Below are positions 1-5,892 of a DNA stretch of 5,892 bases, in pieces. Position 1 is the stretch's first letter. The number at the start of each line of letters is the position of its first letter. A model generated the notes under the pieces. That model was not told the DNA's origin and ran no database searches. It worked only from the letters and a program-made list of their open reading frames with translations. This DNA comes from Lysobacterales bacterium (GTDB lineage Bacteria; Pseudomonadota; Gammaproteobacteria; Xanthomonadales; Rhodanobacteraceae): NCBI GenBank assembly GCA_013298265.1, contig JAAFHE010000281.1, positions 1 through 5,892 of the forward strand, written 5' to 3'. A program made the translations under genes and the position numbers.

Positions 1-870
1 GCGGAAGGCATAGGCGTCGGGCGCGACATATTCGGGCGCGGCGCTGGAGACGCTGGAACCGGGTTTGGGGTCGAGCGCACGGATCAATTGCACGGCGAGG
101 TCGATCTGGTCGCTGCCGGCCTTGAGGCTGCGGCTCAGGCGGGTGCGATCGTTCTTGGCCAGCACTTCCAGGTGGTCGGCGACGATGGCCCGCGCCACGG
201 CGAGGCCTTCTACGTCGGTCTCGAACGAGTCGAGCTGCACCAGCAGGCAATCACGCAGGTTGCGGCTTGCCACGCCGAGCGGATCGAAGCGCTGTACGCG
301 ATGGCGCACGGCTTCGATTTCGTCGGCGTCGACGTGATACAGGCTTTCGAGGCCTTGCTGGATTGCCTCGATCGGTTCGTGCAGATAGCCGTCGTCGTCG
401 ATCGCCTCGATGATAGCTACGGCAATCGCCCTGTCGCGCGCGGACATCGGCGTGAGGTTCAGCTGCCACAGCAAGTGATCCCGCAGGTCCTGCTGTTCGG
501 GTTCCTGGGTTTCGAATTCGTCGTCCGACGGCGCGTTGCGCGAGGGCGTGTCGAAACTCATGTCCAGCGATTCGAAGCGGTCTTCCTCTGCCTCGCGCGT
601 GTCGCCGCTGTCGCTGCTGGCGGTTTCGCTGCTGCTGGTGTTGCGGCTGTCGAGGAATTCCACTGTCGGTGCATCGGCGCCGGCTTCGGCCTCCGCCGGT
701 GCGGGCTCGCCCGGTTCGTCCGGAAGCTCCAGCAGAGGATTGGATTCGAGCGCTTCGCGCAGCTCCATCTCCAGCTCGATGCTGCTCAGTTGCAGCAGGC
801 GGATTGCCTGCTGCAGTTGCGGCGTCAATGCCAGTTGCTGGTGCAGGCGGAGGTTTAACGCTGGCTTCAT
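1..870 (-). CDS. rpoN: RNA polymerase sigma-54 factor RpoN (C-terminus beyond the window)
   Basis: Alternative sigma factor that binds core RNA polymerase and recognises -24/-12 promoters, which open only with an AAA+ enhancer-binding activator. The visible 290 residues start MKPALNLRLHQQLALTPQLQ. This glutamine-rich region I (about residues 1-48, ending ESNPLLEL) is the activator-responsive part. An acidic, Ser/Thr-rich linker follows (about 50-128). The core-binding domain starts near 129 and shows the family signatures RFDPLGVASRNLRDCLL (194-210) and LDPKPG (266-271). The family is usually about 470-500 residues, so the helix-turn-helix and the RpoN box lie off the left edge. The start at 870 is chosen because homologues begin MKP.L.L. 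It has a GGGA ribosome-binding site six bases upstream (877-880). An in-frame ATG at 936 would add 22 unconserved residues. It follows lptB as in many Gammaproteobacteria, after a 253-base gap. Identity is certain; only the missing end limits the entry. Confidence 0.97.
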   Translation of the reverse strand, partial: MKPALNLRLHQQLALTPQLQQAIRLLQLSSIELEMELREALESNPLLELPDEPGEPAPAEAEAGADAPTVEFLDSRNTSSSETASSDSGDTREAEEDRFESLDMSFDTPSRNAPSDDEFETQEPEQQDLRDHLLWQLNLTPMSARDRAIAVAIIEAIDDDGYLHEPIEAIQQGLESLYHVDADEIEAVRHRVQRFDPLGVASRNLRDCLLVQLDSFETDVEGLAVARAIVADHLEVLAKNDRTRLSRSLKAGSDQIDLAVQLIRALDPKPGSSVSSAAPEYVAPDAYAFR

Positions 871-1123
871 CAGGGGTCCCGTTGCGGCGCGTTTCGCAGG
901 AATACGGTCGACGGTGCGACACGCCCGTGACGCCATCCTAATGCGGAAAACGATCGGCGGGAACCGCGCGGCGGCAGGTCGCAAGCGACTTGCGTATGGC
1001 CGCGGATTGGGAGAGGATTTGGCAGGTTGTCCGCCGCACGCCGCGTGTCCCCGCGTGCCGGTTGCCTGAAACATTTGTCAGTGTGCATCTGTTGCGCTGT
1101 GGATTTCGCGCAGCGGGCGCACG
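871..1123. other. lptB-rpoN intergenic gap
   Basis: This 253-base gap is the largest in the window. It contains the hairpin at 980-994, two copies of CCGCGTG ten bases apart (1041-1047 and 1051-1057), and GCACGC/GCGTGC arms (1036-1041 and 1053-1058). A 72-codon minus-strand reading frame (870-1088) crosses it but looks non-coding. I see no convincing promoter or terminator, so whether rpoN is read through from lptB or has its own promoter cannot be settled here. Confidence 0.5.
980..994. repeat. Short hairpin between lptB and rpoN
   Basis: CGCAAG (980-985) and CTTGCG (989-994) form a perfect six-base stem with a three-base loop, 110 bases upstream of the rpoN start. No T-run follows on either strand, so it is not an intrinsic terminator. 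It could be an mRNA processing or stabilising structure in the lptB-rpoN transcript, or chance. Confidence 0.3.
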
Positions 1124-1843
1124 TTACATGCGGAATTCCTTGCCCAGATACACTTCGCGCACCTGCTCGTTCGCGAGTATCGTGGCCGGTGCGCCCTTGG
1201 CCAGCACCCTGCCTTCGCTCAGGATGTAGGCGCGATCGCAGATGCCTAGGGTCTCGCGTACGTTGTGGTCGGTGATCAGCACGCCGATGCCACGTTCCTT
1301 CAGATGGCGCACGATGCGCTGGATCTCGCCGACCGAGATCGGATCCACCCCGGCGAACGGTTCATCGAGCAGCATGAAGCGCGGCTCCGCAGCGAGCGCG
1401 CGTGCGATCTCCACGCGACGGCGTTCGCCACCGGAAAGACTCGCGCCCTTCTGCTGCGCGATATGGCTGATCTGCAGTTCGTCGAGCAGTTTTTCGAGTT
1501 CCGCCGCTCGGCCGGCTGCGCTCAGTTTCGGACGCAGTTCGAGGATCGCGAGGATGTTGTCGGCGACGCTCAGGCGACGGAACACCGACGCCTCCTGCGG
1601 CAGATAGCCCAGGCCCAGGCGCGCGCGCGCATGCATCGGCTGTGCGGTGATGTCGGTCTCGTCGAGCCGGATGCTACCGGCGTCTGCGCCGATCAGTCCC
1701 ACGATCATGTAGAAACAGGTCGTCTTGCCGGCGCCGTTGGGGCCGAGCAGGCCGACCACTTCGCCCTGGTCCACGCGACAGGAGAAATCGCGTACGACTT
1801 CACGCTGCTTGTAGCGTTTCTTCAGCCCCGTCGCGCTGAGCAT
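1124..1843 (-). CDS. lptB: LPS export ABC transporter ATP-binding protein LptB
   Basis: Cytoplasmic ATPase of the LptB2FGC complex, which extracts LPS from the inner membrane and pushes it onto the Lpt bridge. All ABC-ATPase motifs are intact in the 239 residues: Walker [10 protein letters not shown] (34-42), Q-loop glutamine in YLPQEAS (Q83), signature LSGGE (136-140), Walker B FMLLDE (156-161, catalytic E161), D-loop FAGVDP, and switch histidine in TDHN (H193). The C-terminal VYLGKEFRM closely matches the LptB-specific tail, which separates it from the similar LivF and LivG ATPases. Length matches the family (about 240 residues). Its ATG overlaps the lptA stop codon by one base (TAATG on the minus strand) and there is only a weak Shine-Dalgarno, so translation is probably coupled to lptA. 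LptF and LptG, its membrane partners, are not in this window. Confidence 0.98.
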   Translation of the reverse strand: MLSATGLKKRYKQREVVRDFSCRVDQGEVVGLLGPNGAGKTTCFYMIVGLIGADAGSIRLDETDITAQPMHARARLGLGYLPQEASVFRRLSVADNILAILELRPKLSAAGRAAELEKLLDELQISHIAQQKGASLSGGERRRVEIARALAAEPRFMLLDEPFAGVDPISVGEIQRIVRHLKERGIGVLITDHNVRETLGICDRAYILSEGRVLAKGAPATILANEQVREVYLGKEFRM

Positions 1844-2388
1844 TACTTCTGTTTGTCCTTGTCGGCCGGCTTGGTTTCCGACTTGGGCTTGGCCTGCATC
1901 TTCATCGTGATGCCGCCGCCCGAATTGCCTTCGCCGGTAAGCTCGCCGCTCTCGGTGTTGTAGACGATGCGCTCGCCGCGGAATTCGCCGCGGCCTTCCT
2001 GGATCACGACCGCGTTGCCGGTGAGGATGGCGGTGGACTTGTCGGTGTCGTAGTCGATGTTCGCCGCGGTGGCGCGCATCAGGCCGCCGCTATCGAGCTG
2101 CTGCTGCATGCGCGCCGGCTTGCCTTCGAGCACGACGCGACTGATTTCGTCGTCGTCGTTCTGGTAGACCGTGCCTTTGTCGGATTCGCCCTTCATCGTG
2201 CCGCGGGTCAGCTTGACGGCGCCGGTGAGGGTGGTGAGGTGCTTGTTCTGGTTGGTGGCGAAATGGTTGGCTGCCACTTCCAGCGGCTGGTCGGCGTCGG
2301 ACTTCAGCGCCTGTGCGGCCGGAGCCGCCAGCGCCAGCAGCGCAACAAGACTAAGGCTTGCGCTTGCGCGCGAACGAAGCGTGGACAT
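1843..2388 (-). CDS. lptA: Periplasmic LPS transport protein LptA
   Basis: Periplasmic beta-jellyroll protein that polymerises head to tail into the bridge carrying LPS from LptC to LptD at the outer membrane. The 181-residue product starts with a clear Sec signal peptide: a basic n-region (R5, R7), a hydrophobic stretch [15 protein letters not shown], and a likely cleavage after AQA at residue 27. The OstA/LptA-type strands follow. These include the [17 protein letters not shown] segment (33-49), [18 protein letters not shown] (53-70), and the repeated strand motif [24 protein letters not shown] (121-144, read in two parts). The C-terminus is a lysine-rich hydrophilic tail (about 164-181), probably disordered. 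The start lies 38 bases inside the end of lptC, with a GGAG about ten bases upstream. Length and gene position agree with LptA, so alternatives are unlikely. Confidence 0.95.
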   Translation of the reverse strand: MSTLRSRASASLSLVALLALAAPAAQALKSDADQPLEVAANHFATNQNKHLTTLTGAVKLTRGTMKGESDKGTVYQNDDDEISRVVLEGKPARMQQQLDSGGLMRATAANIDYDTDKSTAILTGNAVVIQEGRGEFRGERIVYNTESGELTGEGNSGGGITMKMQAKPKSETKPADKDKQK

Positions 2389-2923
2389 CGGCGAGCAACT
2401 CCAGTTGGTGCGTGTTGAGATCGGCCTTCATGCCGGTGCCGCGCAGTATAGAGCCGGGCTGCGTGATCGTCGCGGCGGCGGCAGTCTGCAGCCGGCTTTC
2501 CTTCGGATAGGCATCGACGTCGCGTGTCTCCACGCGCGCGGCGCCGGCTTCGGCGCTGGCTTCGCGGTGCATTTCCACAGCGCCGGCCAAAAGCATGTGC
2601 GTGCCGTCCTTGTTGACGAATGCCGACTGCGACTTGCCTTTCCAGGGTTCACCCTTGGACGCCGCGATCAGAAAATCAGGTGCGTCGATCCATAACGAGC
2701 CATCGTCATTGCGGCGCGCGAGCGCCGGTGCTGCCACCGTGAAACTGAGCTTGCCGTTTTCGTCGAGCGCGTTGAGCTGGAACTCGTCGAGGGTGTAGTT
2801 CGAGCGCGGCGGGCCGACGAAGGCCGGCTCTTTTTCGGCCGGCCGGAACAGCCAGAACAGCGACCAGGTCAGCGCCGCTGCCACGGCTAGCGCGAGAATC
2901 CCTTTGAGACTGCGCTCGCCCAT
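2351..2923 (-). CDS. lptC: LPS export system protein LptC
   Basis: Bitopic inner-membrane protein that takes LPS from LptB2FG and hands it to LptA. The 190 residues fit the usual length of about 190. A single N-terminal membrane segment spans about residues 8-27 (ILALAVAAALTWSLFWLF), after a short cytoplasmic stub MGERSLKG. The rest is a periplasmic jellyroll domain, with YTLDEFQLNALDENGKLSF (43-61) and a C-terminal strand [19 protein letters not shown] (162-180), which resembles the conserved end of LptC. The protein ends in a basic KRKP. Its ATG overlaps the kdsC stop by one base (TGATG) and there is no convincing Shine-Dalgarno, so it is probably coupled to kdsC. LptC sequences diverge quickly, so the call rests on topology, the C-terminal strand and the strict position between kdsC and lptA. 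Confidence 0.93.
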   Translation of the reverse strand: MGERSLKGILALAVAAALTWSLFWLFRPAEKEPAFVGPPRSNYTLDEFQLNALDENGKLSFTVAAPALARRNDDGSLWIDAPDFLIAASKGEPWKGKSQSAFVNKDGTHMLLAGAVEMHREASAEAGAARVETRDVDAYPKESRLQTAAAATITQPGSILRGTGMKADLNTHQLELLADVHASFARKRKP

Positions 2924-3459
2924 CAGAGCCAGTGCGCCAGTTCGGCGTTGGTCAGGCCTTGTGCGTGAAGCAGCAGATCGCAGACTTCGCGCGCGGCACC
3001 TTCGCCGCCGTTATGCCGGGTTTGCCAGCGCGCGCGTTCGGCGACCCAGGGATGTGCATTGGCCGGCGCGATGGGCAAGCCGGTTGCGAGCATGGCGCGC
3101 AGATCGGGCAGATCGTCACCGGTGTAGCAGACCTGCTGCAGCGGTAGTTGCAGCGCGTCGCAGAGCAGCTGCAGGCAGGCGAGCTTGTCCTTCTGCCCCT
3201 GATAGACGTGGGCGACACCGAGTTCGGCCATGCGCTCGGTGACGAGATGACTCATGCGGGCGGTGATGATGGCCACTTCGATGCCGTTGGCGAGCAGGCG
3301 CTTGAGGCCAAGCCCGTCATGGACGTGAAAAGCCTTGAGTTCGCGGCCTTCTTCGGAATACCAGAGACGACCATCGGTGAGCACGCCGTCCACATCGAAC
3401 ACGGCAAGGCGGATGGCGGCGGCGCGGTCACGCAGGTCGTCAGGCAGTCGGTCGGGCAT
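2923..3459 (-). CDS. kdsC: 3-deoxy-D-manno-octulosonate 8-phosphate phosphatase KdsC
   Basis: Cytoplasmic HAD-superfamily phosphatase that hydrolyses KDO 8-phosphate to KDO, the sugar joining lipid A to the LPS core. In the 178 residues, motif I is FDVDGVLTDG (21-30), with nucleophile D22 and acid/base D24. Motif II threonine is in IITAR (T66). The lysine of QGQKDK (K92) is the likely motif III residue. The acidic motif is TGDDLPDL (D115, D116, D119), which binds magnesium. No cap-domain insertion is visible, as expected for the tetrameric C0 subfamily to which KdsC belongs. An in-frame TGA ends 9 bases before the ATG, so the gene cannot start further upstream, and no clear Shine-Dalgarno is visible. 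It lies 134 bases downstream of kdsD and overlaps lptC. A similar phosphatase is fused to NeuA in some bacteria, but the context here fixes KdsC. Confidence 0.97.
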   Translation of the reverse strand: MPDRLPDDLRDRAAAIRLAVFDVDGVLTDGRLWYSEEGRELKAFHVHDGLGLKRLLANGIEVAIITARMSHLVTERMAELGVAHVYQGQKDKLACLQLLCDALQLPLQQVCYTGDDLPDLRAMLATGLPIAPANAHPWVAERARWQTRHNGGEGAAREVCDLLLHAQGLTNAELAHWL

Positions 3460-3593
3460 GCACGGGTATCAGACAGGAGGCGGCAGGGCCGCGGGCGGGT
3501 GGAACGGGCCGGCGTCGACCGGTCAGCCCAGGGATGCTGCGGCAAGCGCAGGGCAGCCGTCCATGCTGGCCGCCTGCGCACTCGGGCTTGCGT
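3460..3593. other. kdsD-kdsC intergenic gap
   Basis: This 134-base gap interrupts an otherwise tightly packed operon. It has GC-rich partial pairings around CCGG repeats (about 3507-3530) but no T-run, so there is no intrinsic terminator. TCTGAT just upstream of kdsC resembles a sigma-E -10, but there is no GGAACTT-like -35 at the right distance. I see no supported promoter. Confidence 0.4.
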
Positions 3594-4619
3594 TCAGACT
3601 ACGCGGGCGCGCAGCAGGTCGTGAATGTTCAGTGCGCCTACCAGCCTGTTGTTGTGGTCGACGACGAGCAGGGCATGGATGGTGAAGTCTTCCATGAGTC
3701 GGGCTGCTTCGACGGCGAGTTTGTCCGGCGTGATCGTCTTGGCCTTGGCGGTCATCAGGCGGGTCAGGGGGGCACTGCGCAGGTCGACGGCGTGGTCGTC
3801 AAGGGCGCGGCGTAGGTCGCCATCGGTGAAGACGCCGAGCAGGGTGTCCTCGGCGTCGACGACGGCGGTCATGCCCAGGCCCTTGCGCGACATCTCGACC
3901 AGGGCTTCGGAAAGGCTCGAATCTTCGCCGACCTTGGGAACCTGATCGCCCGTATGCATGACGTCGCTGATGTGCAGCAGCAGGCGTCGGCCCAGCGAAC
4001 CGGCTGGATGGGAACGGGCGAAATCGTCGGCGGTAAAGCCGCGCGCTTCCAGCAGCGCCACGGCCAGTGCGTCGCCCATGACGAGCGCGGCGGTGGTACT
4101 GGCGGTCGGTGCGAGTCCCAGCGGACAGGCTTCGGTCGGCACGCTGACATCGAGATGAACATCGGCCAGGCGTGCGAGCGAGGAGCTGTCATTGCCGCTC
4201 ATCGCGATCAGCGGAATGCCCTGGCGCCGGATCAGCGGCAGGATGGTCAGCAGCTCGTCGGTCTCGCCCGAGTTGGACAGGGCCAGCACCACATCCTTCT
4301 GCGTGATCATGCCCAGGTCGCCGTGGCTGGCTTCGCCCGGGTGTACGAAAAACGCCGGCGTACCGGTAGAGGCAAGGGTCGCGGCGATCTTGCGCGCGAT
4401 GTGACCGGATTTGCCCATGCCGGAAACCACGATCCGACCGGCGCAGTCGAACATGAGCTGGCAGGCGCGCAGGAAGCTGTCGTCGATGCGGGACTTGAGC
4501 AGATCGATGGCCCGGGCTTCGGTCTCGACGACCTGTAGCGCACTGCGCACCAGCGCGGCCTGGTTCAGCGGTGGATGGGCGACGACGGAGGAAATCAGAG
4601 GCAGGATCTGGGCATTCAT
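3594..4619 (-). CDS. kdsD: D-arabinose 5-phosphate isomerase KdsD (KpsF/GutQ family)
   Basis: Converts ribulose 5-phosphate to arabinose 5-phosphate, the first committed precursor of KDO. From the chosen start it is 341 residues, close to the 328 of E. coli KdsD. The N-terminal SIS domain (about 55-190) contains VVSGMGKSGHIARK (64-77, K70 corresponding to E. coli K59), FFVHPGEASHGDLGM (90-104, with H99) and SNSGET (115-120). The catalytic histidine is in RSHPAGSLGRRL (H204). Two CBS domains follow, about 216-275 (ending GVFTDGDLRRAL) and 286-341 (ending GALNIHDLLRARV). The frame stays open upstream to 4793, with further ATGs at 4694 and 4706. The ATG at 4694 has a GGGGA five bases before it; the one at 4619 has no clear Shine-Dalgarno. 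I chose 4619 because it gives family length and because a candidate promoter would place transcription start near 4700. The start is the only real doubt. Confidence 0.95.
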   Translation of the reverse strand: MNAQILPLISSVVAHPPLNQAALVRSALQVVETEARAIDLLKSRIDDSFLRACQLMFDCAGRIVVSGMGKSGHIARKIAATLASTGTPAFFVHPGEASHGDLGMITQKDVVLALSNSGETDELLTILPLIRRQGIPLIAMSGNDSSSLARLADVHLDVSVPTEACPLGLAPTASTTAALVMGDALAVALLEARGFTADDFARSHPAGSLGRRLLLHISDVMHTGDQVPKVGEDSSLSEALVEMSRKGLGMTAVVDAEDTLLGVFTDGDLRRALDDHAVDLRSAPLTRLMTAKAKTITPDKLAVEAARLMEDFTIHALLVVDHNNRLVGALNIHDLLRARVV

Positions 4620-4706
4620 GAGCACGGCTGGATGGAGCAGGGAAACAGGGCGCTCGAACGCAACGTTTTGGCGCCAGCGGATTTTCGGTAACATGCGCGT
4701 CCCCAT

Positions 4707-4736
4707 AGTGTAGCCGGATAGTCGTCCCCGTCGCAG
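4707..4736 (-). promoter_or_regulatory. Candidate sigma-70 promoter for the kdsD-lpt operon
   Basis: On the minus strand, TACACT (4712-4707) matches the -10 consensus at four of six positions. CTGCGA (4736-4731) gives a weak -35 (three of six) with an 18-base spacer. Transcription would start near 4700 and leave a leader of about 80 bases before the kdsD ATG at 4619. This is the best minus-strand candidate in the 188-base divergent gap, but such matches arise by chance and it has not been tested. Confidence 0.35.
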
Positions 4737-4741
4737 GGACG
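4723..4741. repeat. Inverted repeat in the kdsD/ibaG divergent control region
   Basis: Perfect six-base arms CGTCCC (4723-4728) and GGGACG (4736-4741) flank a seven-base spacer. A third copy of CGTCCC lies at 4698-4703, 25 bases from the first. The inverted pair covers the candidate -35 of the kdsD promoter and the third copy lies at its start region, so an operator is possible. In the ibaG direction it would be an early leader hairpin. Six-base arms are not rare in GC-rich DNA. Confidence 0.3.
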
Positions 4742-4807
4742 GCGCAGACCTGCACTTCGTCGCGGCGCTCCGTCGCTGCCCTGACTTCGCCACGGATCCC
4801 GCCCGAA

Positions 4808-5056
4808 ATGGACAGCCTGACCATCAAGAATCTGATTGAGCAAGGATTGCCCGGCGCCACGGCCGAGGTCAGCGGTGCCGATGGCGTGCACTTCGAGGCA
4901 CTGGTTACCGCCGAAGCGTTCCGCGGCAAGTTGCCGCTGGCGCGGCACCGTCTTGTGTACGCCACGCTCGGTGATCTGATGGGTGGCGCTATCCATGCGC
5001 TGGCTCTTAAGACGGTGACACCCGAAGAGGTGGAAAACGGTAGCCGCAATGCCTGA
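4808..5056 (+). CDS. ibaG: BolA-family iron-sulfur partner protein IbaG
   Basis: Small cytoplasmic protein of the BolA/IbaG family. Family members pair with monothiol glutaredoxins around a [2Fe-2S] cluster, and IbaG is linked to acid stress and iron-sulfur handling. The 82 residues (E. coli IbaG 84) show the class II KH-like fold signatures: VHFEALV (27-33, H28), a RHRLVYATLGDLM helix (46-58, H47), and IHALALKTVTPEEV (62-75, with the near-invariant cluster-ligand H63). The LKTVTPEE ending resembles IbaG (IKAYTPAEW in E. coli) more than BolA. The Shine-Dalgarno is weak: a GGA eleven bases before the ATG. Position directly upstream of murA is the classic ibaG context. Older annotations call it a transcriptional regulator, which the sequence does not itself support. 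Confidence 0.93.
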   Translation: MDSLTIKNLIEQGLPGATAEVSGADGVHFEALVTAEAFRGKLPLARHRLVYATLGDLMGGAIHALALKTVTPEEVENGSRNA

Positions 5057-5153
5057 GTTTTGACGGCCCAGAGCCTTGCTCCCCCCAAAATGCCGTTGCA
5101 GCCCGCGATGCGTGCCCGCATACCGCGATGTCGAATTCCCGTTTACCGAGTAA

Positions 5154-5892
<739 letters not shown>

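Noticed and set aside
88..858. A 256-codon plus-strand reading frame opposite rpoN.
   Set aside because: It is antisense to a well-conserved gene and arises from the codon bias of GC-rich DNA; the rpoN frame carries clear family motifs.
1046..1060. CGGCACG on the minus strand, a six-of-seven match to the sigma-54 -24 element, upstream of rpoN.
   Set aside because: The dinucleotide ten bases after the GG is CA, not the required GC, so there is no -12 element and autoregulation is not supported.
1067..1081. CTGACA on the minus strand (1081-1076) as a -35, and an imperfect palindrome TGA-N8-TCA at 1067-1080.
   Set aside because: No -10-like hexamer lies at 16-18 bases, and the palindrome matches at only part of its positions and fits neither FNR nor CRP sites.
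870..1088. A 72-codon minus-strand reading frame between lptB and rpoN whose stop overlaps the rpoN start (TGATG).
   Set aside because: The overlap mimics a coupled gene, but third-position GC is only about 64 percent by my count, lower than expected for genes in this GC-rich region. There is no ribosome-binding site, and the Arg/Pro-rich product is unlike any family I know.
5060..5091. TTGACG followed by CAAAAT as a promoter for murA.
   Set aside because: The spacer is 20 bases, too long for a normal sigma-70 promoter.

Overview
This is a conserved chromosomal housekeeping region of a high-GC Gram-negative bacterium. It carries genes for the outer-membrane lipopolysaccharide (LPS) pathway, the alternative sigma factor RpoN, and a divergent ibaG-murA pair. 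The gene content (kdsD, kdsC, lptC, lptA, lptB, rpoN) and the protein sequences point to the Gammaproteobacteria. From the MurA N-terminus and the overall protein character I infer Xanthomonadales, perhaps the Rhodanobacteraceae (Dyella, Rhodanobacter or Luteibacter type), but I could not test this placement.

Layout: six genes lie on the minus strand and read leftwards. They are kdsD (3594-4619), kdsC (2923-3459), lptC (2351-2923), lptA (1843-2388), lptB (1124-1843) and rpoN (870 down to the left edge, incomplete). The four genes kdsC to lptB are packed tightly, with TGATG and TAATG stop-start overlaps and a 38-base overlap of lptC and lptA. kdsD is set off by a 134-base gap and rpoN by a 253-base gap. 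Two genes are on the plus strand and read rightwards: ibaG (4808-5056) and murA (5157 to the right edge, incomplete). The 188 bases between kdsD and ibaG must serve both directions. They hold a candidate sigma-70 promoter for the minus-strand operon and an inverted repeat that overlaps its -35.

How the genes work together: KdsD makes arabinose 5-phosphate and KdsC dephosphorylates KDO 8-phosphate, so two of the KDO-forming steps are encoded here. LptC, LptA and LptB are inner-membrane, periplasmic and cytoplasmic parts of the Lpt bridge that carries finished LPS to the outer membrane. MurA starts peptidoglycan synthesis. IbaG is a BolA-type iron-sulfur partner protein. RpoN directs transcription from -24/-12 promoters.

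I found no mobile element, CRISPR array, tRNA, rRNA or defence-like cassette, and no evidence of a new system. The points worth a second look are small: the compact divergent control region, the structured lptB-rpoN gap, and the start codons of kdsD and murA.
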